Source of the DNA: Limnephilus marmoratus
Taxonomy: Eukaryota > Arthropoda > Insecta > Trichoptera > Limnephilidae
NCBI GenBank assembly: GCA_917880885.1
Contig: OU862917.1
Span: 26,090,104 to 26,154,103 of the forward strand
DNA length: 64,000 nucleotides
Direction of reading: 5' to 3'
Below, one piece after another: positions 1 to 10,799 of this stretch. The translations under genes and the position numbers were made by a program. Position 1 is the stretch's first letter. Each line of letters starts with the position of its first letter. The notes beneath the pieces are model-generated. The model ran no database searches, was not told the origin of the DNA, and was given only the letters and a program-made list of their open reading frames with translations.

Positions 1-430
1 TATGGTATAATAGGATGGGGTGGCACCTATAAAACTCACACACAACCTCTCTACATTGCGCAAAAACTAATAATTAAAATAATATTAAAAAAATCATTTC
101 TATATCCATCTGAACTCATATTCAAAGAATTTAAAGCCAGAAAATTAAATACTCTCTTCCTGTATCATTCAACCTTACAAGTTTACAAAGAGGATATCCT
201 AAACAAAACCATACCTTTCAAAAACACGTAAATCTCAGGCAAAAATACATGTTACCAATTCCCATTTGTAAAAAAACTTTGGTTCAATAAAACTACAAAT
301 ACTTGTGAACAAATTTCTTTAATAAATTACCAGAAAATATAAGATCCCTTAAGGACAGTTTCAAAAATTTCAAAACACAATTAAAAAAATATACTAAAAA
401 CCTTAACTAAAAAAAAAATAAATAATAAAT
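1..430 (+). pseudogene. LINE 3' end, C-terminus of a reverse-transcriptase polyprotein
   Basis: A + frame from about 13 to the stop at 229-231 reads as the region after the RT domain of a non-LTR retrotransposon (IAQKLIIKIIL, then LIFKEFKARKLNTLFLYHS). It resembles the tail at 27.9-28.8 kb in layout. About 200 bases of A-rich 3' UTR follow, ending in AAATAATAAATAAA near 420-436. The element runs off the window's left edge, so only its 3' end is visible. Clade not assigned; a Jockey/CR1-like LINE is likely. Confidence 0.6.
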
Positions 431-2570
431 AAAAATTTAAAAATATGTATACATATATACACATAAGTTTCTCTTATTCTTTATATAAACTAAATTTCAA
501 AACAATAAAATCAAAATAACCTAACAAATAATACTTCCTCCCGTACACATAAGCATCTGCTTATTATGGGAGAATATTTTAAAAAAATATGTATATTTGT
601 ATTTAATAATTGTATTAAGTTTTTTTTTATATACTTTCATTATATTTATGTATCTATTGTATGTACTGTACCAAAAAATAAAAAAAAATTCAATAAAAAA
701 AAAAATCACGCTAGAGGTGATCCTTCACAAAAACAGCGATACCTGAGCATATACCTATTGTTTTATTGTTATAGTAACTCACCTGCTCATCTCAATGTAT
801 TTTTAACTCAATTTCGATTATGTGCTACTTTTTATTCAAGTAATGCAAGTGATGCAATAACTGGAATTAATGAAAGGTGAGCTCTGGCTTCATGAAATTT
901 GTTTAACCTTTTCTACCCCTAATATCTAGGTCAACGCAGAGGTGAACATAATTATTTTCTCCAGTAATCGCAAATTCACTTTGTGGCGTCATTTTAAATC
1001 AAATGAGAACAAATCATTTGGCATATTCGTGCACCACATATTTAATCAAAATTATCAATACGTTTCGAAATCAATGGTTTTTTAAAAATAAATTAATAAA
1101 TGAAAATAAATTAATAAAATAAAATAAATTAATAAATTAAAATAAATTAGTGAATTAAAAATAAGTGAATTTTCATTATACTTGACGAAGAAATTTAACC
1201 ATTAGTTTTGAAACATGTTGATAAAATTGATTATAAAAGTGGTGTACGAATATACCAAATGATTTGTTTTAACTTGAATAATTTCTTAATTGGTGATGAG
1301 GTTGGTTGATTGTTTGCTTTGTTAGTCGGTTGATTATTTGACTGAGTTATTGACTGATTGATTAGTTATTTTCACCTAGCTATGACATTCCGATGATGAC
1401 CTAGAAAGCTTTTCAATTACTTAATTGGAAAAAGAGCACTGATACGCTGGCTTAGCCGTTTAGTAACTATATATGTATTGTGGGTTGGTAGTAAAAACTA
1501 AGATTGACTAAAAAAAGAAATACCTAGAAGTCTATAACTGGGCATTGCCTATCTTGGTGTATGCACTCGACCTAGGTCACACGGAACTTGACGGAATCGC
1601 AGCCTTTGCCGTGAATAATACGTACATAGATTACGGCCACGTTATCGTGAAAGCTTTCGTCAACCCATTGTGCGGTTAATAGGTTTCGTGATGTCTGCTT
1701 TGTCGTGCTCTGACGACGCAACGTTTACAATTTTAAGCCAAAACGACGAAATACCAAGTCATTAGGTTGTTGAGTGAGGAAGTCTTGAACTTACATTTTA
1801 CGAGTATTATTGGGAAGTTCGAGCAAACTGCATCGGTAACAAGTTGAAGCGAAGCATCTTAGATTGAATGACGTAAGAATTCGAAATCAATTTTGACAGT
1901 AAAGCACAATTAATCTGATACCATGAGTAATGGATTTGTGAAATGACGACCACAGATACTTACATCTATATATGGCATGGTCCTCTCTCTATGATTCTCT
2001 CTAGGGAACGCTTGCAACACGCTGTGCTTAAATTAAACTAGACTTATGGAAATCAACACTTCGTTTGTTTGAAAGCACTATGAAACAATACCTATATATC
2101 GATCGTCCAGTTGGTTAGTCAGACAAGTTAAATTGAGTGTGCAGATTATGCAAAAGTGTACCCTCCATCTGGTACAATATACTCATAAACACCACCAAAT
2201 CATTTATAATACAGGAAAACTTGTAGTGAAATAAACAAAAAAAATATGTTTTCTGGGTTTACTAGTAGGAAATTCAAAATGTCATACTAATGTATCGGAC
2301 CTTTATGCTGCCCGATGTTATTACGGAGGAGGAGTGTCACTTCCATATTCCACCTGGCGCGCTTCTGAAGGTCATTTTGCTCGCGCTGTACAAGCATTTG
2401 TGCATTAATTTTCAGCCTACCCTAATACATTATAATATTAAACATTCTGAAAAAATATGCCCCAGGCCTGAGTGGTGAAGTTTATGATCTAAATACTTAG
2501 ATTCGGCTACAAGAATTGAAGAATTAGACCAAATCTTTTATTGGTTTTTAGCTTAATGAATTTTGTTTTT
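431..2570. other. No gene seen; AT-rich non-coding DNA
   Basis: No convincing coding sequence. Holds AT-rich simple sequence (AAATTAATAAA runs at about 1085-1165) and a decayed GATT-rich patch at 1290-1375, the complement of the AATC tracts near 39 kb. The short open frames here have no recognisable content. Confidence 0.5.
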
Positions 2571-2575
2571 TTTTA

Positions 2576-2898
2576 CATGAGCTCCACACAGGAGGCCCTG
2601 AGGAAAATAATTTCCCTCAGGGCCTATGTCATCTTTGAGGATGCTGTGTGGAGGGTTTTTTTAAGGAAAGGAAGGAGAGGAGAGTTCTGGGAAGGAAAAG
2701 AGTTTAAGGGGTGGGTAGGAATCTGGGGTTCAGTATGTCCTGGTAATCCGCCTCCAAGACCTAGACAAACCTCACCCCATGAACCCGGGCACCCCTACTA
2801 AATCACCAAACGTAGCGAACCACTTGGGGTGACCTATGGCAGAGGTTTTGGTTATCCAATAAAGGTTCCCGGGGCGGCGGTACCCATTCCCGCCTTCC
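2576..2898 (-). mobile_element. Poly(A)-tailed retroposon (family A), near full length
   Basis: Best single copy of the window's commonest dispersed repeat. Read on the minus strand it begins with a GC-rich head (GGTACCGCCGCCCCGGGAAC), carries a perfect hairpin of the type AGGCCCTGAGG...CCTCAGGGCCT near its end, and finishes GTGTGGAGCTCATGTAAAA. The poly(A) end and copies that lose only the head point to retroposition, either a SINE or a LINE 3' end. Other copies start near 4443, 10629, 24590, 29220, 39068, 44148, 54169 and 62577. Confidence 0.75.
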
Positions 2899-2938
2899 AT
2901 ATTGAGGTTAAATGTTATTAAATATTGATTGCAGACCA

Positions 2939-2985
2939 TTTCAGAAGGTTCACAGAAGGTTCACAGAAGGTTCACAGAAGGTTAA
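2939..2985. repeat. 11-bp tandem repeat
   Basis: About four copies of AAGGTTCACAG, just beyond the head end of the neighbouring retroposon. Confidence 0.85.
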
Positions 2986-3424
2986 TAACTTTTTATTACT
3001 TGTAGGAGGGTAACAAAACTAATGATTTTACCTGCATTAGAATTGTGCCGTTAATTCTCTTTGGCTCAGAACTTATTATGTATTTTATTTTACGACTTTG
3101 CGGTACGTGTCACAACCATTGTTTTACAAAAGTGCAAGGCGCATTCTGTAAACAATGAGCTGTATTGAGATGAGTCAGCGGTAAATCAATTGCATCTTAT
3201 GACTTTATGATCTGATATTGCACCATGATGTACCAATAGTAACGATGCTAATCTTCTTCTAATGGTAATCAGTGCCGTTAAAGGAACACCCTGCTATGCG
3301 TAGATCTATAGACAGAGACGTGTTGTCATTAATTTAATGAGATTAAGATAATTCTGTCGCTGACTAAACACGCCTACACACCTGCACGTAAATCATTTTA
3401 AAGAGACCCTTGCGTGTGTAGTGG

Positions 3425-3785
3425 TGCACTGGATGAATAAAAATAATTTCATATAAATCATAAAGGAAAACGTTTAGATAACTTAGAATCCTTGGAAATT
3501 AAAAAATCCCTTAAAAATAATTAATCTATTATCAACAAACAAAAAATATTGTCATATAGCCCAATCATGGATTTGTTCCCCTACCCACCCACTTTACATT
3601 AATACCTACCCTCCCAATCTTCCTTATTAACTAGCAACGGCTCCACCCGTACCATAATAAAACATTGTTCGAAACTGTCAAATTAGTATAAGCTTTCCCT
3701 GAAGAAGGAACGTTTGTTCCGAAACCGGTCAGATTTAAGCATTATATGTGGTTTATACAAAGTTGAATTGTTTCATTTTTCTAAA
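3425..3785 (+). pseudogene. Penelope-like element 3' end with hammerhead-like motif
   Basis: A + frame at about 3455-3610 (KRLDNLESLEIKKSLKN) matches the last part of the Penelope-like protein at 20810-21514 (LRLNNLRALGIKKSLKIN), but with an early stop. C-rich non-coding sequence follows, then CTGAAGA, a 5-bp stem GGAAC/GTTCC and GAAACCGGTC at 3699-3730, as in the other Penelope 3' region. A hAT MITE sits just downstream at 3818. Confidence 0.7.
3699..3730 (+). ncRNA. Hammerhead-like motif, Penelope type
   Basis: Core CTGAAGA (3699-3705), stem II GGAAC/GTTCC with loop GTTT, then GAAA and ACCGGT, with C as the base before the expected cleavage point. Stem I is imperfect (GCTT with AAGC across an internal loop). 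One extra A lies between the core and stem II. Activity is not shown. Confidence 0.5.
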
Positions 3786-3817
3786 AATAATTCTTTTGTT
3801 TTTGTTAGGAGCTGGAG

Positions 3818-4142
3818 CAAAGATATTCAAATACAGAAGAGATATGCTATGGTGTCCGCGCAACTGTCGCCGGACTACGCCGTAATTAGCGTAGTTTTCA
3901 TACAAAAAGAATTTGTTCATTTCGTTGATTTTTTGAAAATGTGCATTAATATTGGTTAACAATATATTTTGAATAAGGAAAGAATTCGTTCATTTAGTTT
4001 AACGTTCGTTTGGTTTATTCGTTAATTATTTGTTCTTTTAGTTTATTTGTTTATTGGTAAACAATATCGGCGACACCCGGAAGCGCAGACTCACATAGTA
4101 AAAACAGCAGATAGCACATCTACTTATATTTCAATATCTTTG
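3818..4142 (+). mobile_element. hAT-type MITE, copy 1 (325 bp)
   Basis: Starts CAAAGATATTCAAATAC and ends with its imperfect complement. Flanked by an exact 8-bp duplication AGCTGGAG (3810-3817 and 4143-4150), typical of hAT. A second copy of exactly the same length, in the opposite orientation, lies at 51558-51882 with its own 8-bp duplication. No coding sequence. Confidence 0.9.
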
Positions 4143-4442
4143 AGCTGGAGAATGAATCAAAAATAACATAAGAATCATTGTGGAATTGAATCACGAGTCT
4201 AAATTTAAAATTAATTGATAAGCATCGCTAAACTTCCTTTTACACATCTCCTTCCCCTCCCCACTACCTTCAGCCTCACAACATAGATATGGAATCCCCA
4301 ATTGATATCTCCATAGTCTTACCGGCTCCAGGCGGTTGGGTATTAAAAAAAATTGCTTTATTAAAAAAAACATTCCCTGCTTATTTTGCATTTTAGGGGT
4401 GAGAAGGGACTGCGGATGGGTGTTTTAAAGTACTTCAATTTA

Positions 4443-4737
4443 CTTCTACCACCGTCCCGGGAATCCTTTATTGGATAACCAACACAATACCAACAAACAT
4501 TACTCTACCACAGGTCACCCCAAGTAGTTCGCTATATTTGGTGACTTAGCAAGGGTGCGTGGGGTGAGATTTGTCTAGGTCTAGCGGCGGATGACCTGGA
4601 CACACTGAACCCCAGATTCCTTCTCACCCCTCATACCTATTTCCTTCCCAGAACTTCCTCTCCTTAAGCCTCCCCAAAGATGACATAGGCAATTAAGGAA
4701 ATTATTTTTCTCAGGGCCTCCTGTGTGGAGCTAATGC
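4443..4737 (+). mobile_element. Poly(A)-tailed retroposon (family A)
   Basis: Opposite orientation to the 2.6 kb copy. Runs from CCCGGGAATCCTTTATTGG to the terminal hairpin and GTGTGGAGCTAATGCAAAAAAAA. Near full length and diverged. Confidence 0.75.
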
Positions 4738-4978
4738 AAAAAAAATCGAAAAACTTTTTAATGTCCTTCGATGCTGTTATTGTGCACAAGCACATTCAAA
4801 GGTTCTCTTTAATGATTTTCCTGTACCATAGTATAACTGTAATTTAAAACCACATCACTGCAAACCTATACTAGTTTTTTCTGCCAGTTTCAATATGAAA
4901 CATATTATATAGAACAAGAAAGGAACTACATATTTTGATCTAATGCTAATGCTTTTTTCTAAGTAGGTACCTCATTAA

Positions 4979-5691
4979 GAGCGTTTAACCAGCCAGCGGA
5001 CGAAAATCCACATTTCGTCGAAAGTTGTTCTTACGATCATGCAGGGCGGTTACAATGAGAAAGATAAATTATTCTCAGTACCAGCTTTTTAAAATTATAA
5101 CTCAATATCGAATTTATTTCAATCCAAATTAGCTTTAATTTATACCTTCATCCAAAAATGCTGAAAGGCGTGATGATAAAACTATTAAAATGATGTACCT
5201 TTTGTAATTATTTTATGATTATAAGTATTTATCATTTTTCAATAATGTCTAAATTTAATAAGAATGTTAAAAAAATCTGAAATATATTAGTTTGTAAGTG
5301 CGCAAATAAATACACAAATGGACCAATTTTTGTCAAGAAACACATGTACGTACATATTTTTTAATGATTTTATTGAAACTAAAATTAAAATTCTAAAACA
5401 TGCGTTTGCTAGATAATGTATTGATTTATTTTATTGCATGATTATATTATTTGAAATGGGTGTGGTATAATACAAAATCTTTTTTGAAAATTTAACAAAT
5501 CTGCCAACGACCTATGGAATAACCATATTATACTAAAAATTAAAAAAATTTCTCAAAATTTATTACATGCGAATGCTAGATAAAAGAACAATCTTTCGAA
5601 ATCCATTTATAATTTTTTGTGGAAAATAGTCAATACGTCTAAAATCTGATTTGAAAATGACATATTTCTGGTTTTCTCTGGTAATGCCCTC
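4979..5691. mobile_element. Non-autonomous DNA transposon with TTAA target (713 bp), copy 1
   Basis: Bounded by TTAA at 4975-4978 and 5692-5695. Ends are GAGCGTTTAACCAG and, inverted, GAGGGCATTACCAG. Co-linear over its length with the copy at 18227-18933. TTAA targets suggest piggyBac or Kolobok; no transposase is present. Confidence 0.75.
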
Positions 5692-5695
5692 TTAA

Positions 5696-7035
5696 AGCTT
5701 TTGAGGCAACATTGATTTTTCACTGCATCGTTTCTATAGGCTTTAAATGCTAAACAGAAAACCATGAAAAACAGAAAACACAGTTAACAATTTTTACTCA
5801 ATAAATAAACCAAAAGGCCTTTTTAAACAATTTTATGGGATTAATTTATCTACCTAAAAATTTAGACAATTAACAGGTTAAAATATATATCATTCAAAGT
5901 TCTTTAACTTCTTATTCTTCTTTTGATGCCCTCTCCTATTGGAGGTTGGCTTTCATCAGGGCAATCTTCACCCCACAGGCTACATCACAGCTACTTGAAA
6001 AATAAATGCTTCTAAATTCCATGAAGTTAATTCGTATGAAAGGGTGTTAAATATTGCTTAGTGAAATTAATTAATAACTTATTTTGTTAAGGTATAAAAG
6101 TTCATACCTCCTTTAGCAACTATTTACGCAGTTATCTCCGTTCAATTTCGCGCATTCTTCACAAGTTTCTGGAGAGTTAATATGCTATTAACTTATTATT
6201 CTATGGTTCAGGGCCGCATTGGTAGCACAATGTTAAACCAGGACAAAACTACTGAAAAAAGTTAAATAAAAAATAACTGAGATTTTTATTACAAATTCAG
6301 TATCCGACCGCCTTAAATTAAACCGTTTTTAATTAAATCAGTAGCATCTTTTCCAAACACTAGCCCTCCTATTATACATGTTAATTGAACGTATGTTCTG
6401 TATCATGGTGCATAGTAAATGACATAATGACATAATCCACTTAAAGTTGCGATGTTTATTAATATACAATTACACATTAAAGATGCAATGTTTACAATTC
6501 ATTAGCATAAAAAAAAATATTTTTTGTATCATTGGAAAGTCTTTCTCTGGTTATGACTGTAAAATTGGATTTAAAAGTTGAAATACAATATCTACTGAAG
6601 CCGCCGCTACCAGAATTTCTACTGATTTCTTACAGATCTCCCTTAAACATTTGAAGTTTTTAAGCTCTAAAAAAACATGTGTTATTTTCGAAGATAATAT
6701 CTAGACGCGTTCCTCGCCGAAACCCAAATTATATGAAATTCCCTCGATAGAAAAAAATCGCAAAGTATGCTCCGAAAGTAATTATAAACATATTTGTTTC
6801 AGTCATTTTACAAGTTATAGTTGTGAAAAAAAAACACAATGTTTCTTTAAATGATACTTACGACGCCTTCCACGAGAATTTTGCTCTTTTTTAAACGAGT
6901 CGTGTTTTATTAAACTTTTCCACAATTTTCGCAACGATTTTACCGCTTTAAATATTAGCGCGCTCCTCTAACATTCGTAATTACATATCTCCCCATCTTC
7001 TTCTTTTTGAGTGCGGATGCCTTAAGATGCTCTAA
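5696..7035. other. No gene seen; possible LINE 3' end on minus strand at 5915-6000
   Basis: Mostly featureless AT-rich DNA. At 5915-6000 the minus strand reads GAAGATTGCCCTGATGAAAG and then AGAAGAATAAG, resembling the 3' end of insect LINEs that finish in AAGAAG repeats. No flanking duplication found. Confidence 0.35.
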
Positions 7036-7039
7036 ATAT

Positions 7040-7560
7040 TACGTCACAAATAATTTTAATACGCACAAGGTAACATTTCATTTCATAAATTTAAATATTT
7101 TTACAATAGGCATTATTCATTCATTCTTTATACTTTCAGGTATTTCATCATTCGTCTTTAGTCCTTACATTAGGCAGTTCTGTGATTTTGATATTTTAAT
7201 ATGTGGCAATCGATCTCTATTTATATTTCTGGTTTCGTAAATATGTATATTATCGTCTCTATTAGAAATAATTTCATCGTTAAAATATTTGGCGTTTGGT
7301 TTTTCATAACTTTATGAACTAAAATTAACACATTAAATAGCAGTCTCTTTTTATTGGAATCCAATTTAGCTCCTCTCTCATTTGATTAACCCTTGCGTAT
7401 TTGCCTTTTCCCAGTATACTTCTCTTAGCTCTATTCTGTATAACTTCTAGCTTGTTCAAATGTCCTACAAATGTCCTTCATTGGCCAAATATAACATTGT
7501 AGAGCAGTAATCTAAATATGGAGCAACTATAATTTTGTTAGTCTTCATTTCTTAGTCTTC
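7040..7560 (-). pseudogene. LINE 3' end, decayed copy of the family at 33.9-34.7 kb
   Basis: The minus strand matches 34.1-34.6 kb through shared segments such as TTTGGCCAATGAAGGA, GGATTCCAAT and CACAGAACTGCCTAATGTA. Frameshifts and a lost segment break the frame. 5'-truncated, as expected of target-primed reverse transcription. Confidence 0.75.
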
Positions 7561-7588
7561 TACATGGATCGCTCAGAAGCACAGGGTC

Positions 7589-7920
7589 TTACCTTGTCCT
7601 TTTAAAGCGGCCCTGTGCCCTACTGCCTCTTGCCGCTAATGTGCAGTGTACATAATATTGGTATGCCCAGACAGGTTCATTAAACACTTGCGAGACAGGA
7701 AATGAAACCCTCGCCCTTACCCCACAGTGGCTCTCCGAGCGTGACAGGGAAGCACGATGTCGCGTCGTTTCAAAGGATAACATATTTCTAGTACCTATGC
7801 ATTCAGATTCAGAACTATACCGGAGGAAAAACACTAACAAAAATATACGCCCTGTTTGCCCCATACTGCCAGATCCGCCAGTTGTGATATTGATCGTTAG
7901 GTTTAGGCTTTAGCCGTTTT
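7589..7920. other. Unassigned segment with open frames on both strands
   Basis: Less AT-rich than its surroundings. A minus-strand frame of 91 codons (7589-7864) and a + frame of about 80 codons (about 7660-7911) overlap. Neither product is recognisable and there is no splice or start context. Possibly part of a degraded element. Confidence 0.2.
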
Positions 7921-8077
7921 TAGTGACCAGATACGAATAGCCATATACTTCTGAACCTTCCTCTATCCGATCTCCTGCTCTTTCCTATTCCGATTAGCTT
8001 TATAATGTACCCCTATTGCCGATGCTGTGGTCAGCTGTCGGGAGCAGTTGCACTCGTGTGCGGTATTCACATTTCAT

Positions 8078-8521
8078 AAACAAAAATTTTAACAAAACAA
8101 AAAACGACTTCAAAAAATGCACTAAAAAGAAAAAAAAAATTTATAATTCTTCTACAACTTCATAATCGACTTACTTTTTCTACTCATCAATATGTTGGTA
8201 CGATTGTCATTTTTGGAATCGGTGTCAGTCATGGTAGGTTTGTAACTACATACATAGTTATAGGTGAGATGTGCTTGTGTCGCACAAGCGACTTGACGAG
8301 GCGAGAGCAGGGCCGCGGCGTGAGGGGAGGTGTCAAGTAAACACGCCGCGCCAGGCCGGGTACCTTTGCTGACTCCGACTCCAAAAATAACAATCGTACC
8401 TACATATTGATGAGTAGAAAAAGTTAGTCGATTATGAAGTTGTAGAACAATACGAAAATATTTTTTTACTTTTTATTGCATTTTTTGAAGTCGTTTTTTG
8501 TTTTCTTAAAATTTTTGTTTA
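8078..8521. mobile_element. Long inverted-repeat (foldback/MITE-like) element
   Basis: Arms of about 150 bp (8078-8228 and 8369-8521) are inverted copies. The outer part contains AAAACGACTTCAAAAAATGC and its complement; the inner part contains GGTACGATTG and its complement. The 140-bp centre is GC-rich (GCAGGGCCGCGGCGTGAGG), unlike the AT-rich arms. Confidence 0.75.
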
Positions 8522-8529
8522 TTTTTTGA

Positions 8530-9060
8530 TTTTTAGTGAATCCGATGTATACTAATTTGTCTGAATATGGGTAGATCTACTAAATGTGCTGCTCATATGA
8601 GACAGACATAATTGGACCATAACGACATTAGGGTCAAATTAAGAGATTCGGCCGAGTTTCGTTAATTTGCTCCTAATAATTGAAGAGTTCCGTTACTTTG
8701 TCATGGATCCGATAATCAGAACCTAACCAAACTCTCATCAATTTATCCTTGAAGTACATCCTTTCCAATAAAAAAAAAATCATTGAAATCGCTTGGCGTG
8801 ATATTGAGTTATTCGTCCATTTGTCGCGCACATACTTTATGCAAATTTAAGACTTATATGGTTTTCTCATGGATGCCATTGTCAGAACTAAACCAAATTA
8901 AAATGGGACCACACGGGAAGCACCAGCTTTCAAATAAAAAAAGAATCATCAAAATCGGTTCACCCAGTCGAAAGTTCTGAGATAACAAACATAAAAAAAA
9001 AAAAAAAAAAATACAGTCGAATTGAGAACCTCCTCCTTTTTGAAGTCGTTTTAAAATAGG
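8530..9060. mobile_element. Dispersed insect repeat ending in GAAGTCGTTTT
   Basis: Ends with a poly(A) run, then TCGAATTGAGAACCTCC and TTTTTGAAGTCGTTTT, which is the complement of the AAAACGACTTCAAAAA at the start of the 8.1 kb inverted repeat. The two may be parts of one element spanning about 8100-9056. From memory, this end is a common non-autonomous repeat in several insect orders. Confidence 0.5.
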
Positions 9061-10080
9061 ATGAATTTTCCTAAAACGGAAATATGTTATGAAAGGTTTA
9101 AAAATAAATAATTTTCTGAAAAAATAACACACTAAATAAATATAACCTCACCGAATGGAATGTTGAGAATCCATTTAAAATAAATACAGTTCTTTGATTA
9201 CGGCAATAAATGTATACATTGCAATTTATAAATATTATTGTTTCTTATGGCAATTTCTTTCAATGTTAGGTACGCTAGAATAGATTTTATCGTTAGACAA
9301 TAGGCCGTAAATAGTAATTATTTTCATTATCATGTAATTTTCCACGTTATTAAAATAATCAGAAATTAATCATAGTCGTTTTCAAATAACAACAACAACG
9401 CTGTACTACTGGTACTGATAAATTATCTCCTGCACTAGTGTTTTTGTTTTACGTAATATCACACGGTAAGTAAGATTCTCATTAAAAATGAGATGTATTT
9501 ATTACTTTATTATACATTTCATTACTATATAAAAATATTTAAAAACTACATTTTGGATACTATAGGCTTCGAAGAAACTAATTCCGGAAAGAACTACCTT
9601 CAAATTGACTTCAAATTCTAATCTTTAATCTACACCATTTATAAATCAAGAACGTTTGGACCGATTTTTATATTTGATTTGTTGGATTTGTCTCCGACCC
9701 GAATAGTAGAATAGCTATTGAAACATTGGAAAAATTCACGAAAAAAAAATTATGAAGAAAATTATTTTTTTCATACATTTTGTATGAAAGAACTGCGGCA
9801 ATATTGTGATAAGTATAATATTGAATAGTGAGTGATTTCCAAAATTCAAAAACGTCAAATGTCAATGCGCTGATTGTTTTGCCTTTGTTCTTAAACATAT
9901 AATGCTGCCCCTCTTTCTTTCACACTAAATGTTAACAGTCTAAAATGAGACAAACGGTGAACGTATGTCTGCACCCTTCCTAATGAAAAATAGAGTCAGA
10001 AGTCAGAAGTTGGAACTTTTTAGATCAAATTTGAAAAAAATTGGTCAATTGGGTTGATATCAGCTGTTTAACTCGTAGGG
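9061..10080. other. No gene seen
   Basis: AT-rich sequence with no coding signal, inverted ends or tandem structure that I can support. Confidence 0.5.
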
Positions 10081-10082
10081 GA

Positions 10083-10260
10083 TGGCAGTTTATTGACGGC
10101 GTCCGTGATCTGGGGGTAAGGCTCTTGACTCGCAATTCGAAGGTCGAGGGACAGAATCCCAGCTTGCGCAAATTAATTTTATTTGATTAAATTGTGTTCC
10201 AGAGTGAAAGATATTCAGAATTGAATTGTTGCTTGAAATGGCTTTAGCTGTATTTGGTAA
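10083..10260 (+). mobile_element. Possible tRNA-derived SINE (weak)
   Basis: CTGGGGGTAAGGCTCTTGAC resembles an A box and GTCGAGGGACAGAATCCCAG resembles a weakened B box about 30 bases later. Single copy in the window; ends undefined. Confidence 0.3.
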
Positions 10261-10280
10261 CCAGATGTGAATTATTATTA

Positions 10281-10455
10281 TTTTTTTTAAAGCAAGACAA
10301 ATATTCCCGGTTCCCGGGTTACGAATAACCCAACAATGTTTGAAAATCTCCTACTACCACCACAGAAAGCCAAAAATGTTGCTTGTGTTGTGATGGAGGA
10401 TTTAGCCAGCCCAGGTGGGACCCAAGCGCTATGCCCACTCAACCACTGACCAGTT
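10281..10455 (-). mobile_element. tRNA-derived SINE (family S)
   Basis: Complement of the copy at 55188-55385. On the minus strand it runs from the GACCAGT/GGTCAGTG head through CATAGCGCTTGGGTCCCACC and GTTGGGTTATTCGTAACCCG to an AT-rich tail. The B-box part is shorter than in the 55 kb copy. Confidence 0.7.
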
Positions 10456-10628
10456 TTTATAATAAATCTTCCTCACTTGTATAAAGAAAATGAAATGCGA
10501 TTCCCGTAAGCAAGTGGAAAAGTAAGAAAATCACAAAAAAATATATATCCGTACCTACACAACGCCACCTCTGATACTGATAAAATCGCATCGATAATTG
10601 CTTCATTACGTAATTTTTAACTTTTTAT

Positions 10629-10757
10629 ATAAGCTCCACACAGGAGGCCCTGAGGAAATTAATTCCCCTCAGGGTCTATGTCATCGTTGGGGATGCTGCA
10701 TGGAAAGTTTTTTTAGGAAAGGAAGGAGAGGAAGTTTTGGGAAGGAACTTAATAAAA
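10629..10757 (-). mobile_element. Poly(A)-tailed retroposon (family A), 5'-truncated
   Basis: Only the poly(A)-proximal part with the terminal hairpin remains; the GC-rich head is missing. This one-sided loss is the signature of 5' truncation during retroposition. Confidence 0.75.
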
Positions 10758-10799
10758 AACTGAATTTAATTCAGCTAATAAGTTAACACAACAGTTATT

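Noticed and set aside
566..880. 104-codon + frame near the left end
   Set aside because: Low-complexity F/Y/K/N-rich content from AT-rich DNA; an overlapping minus frame is equally open.
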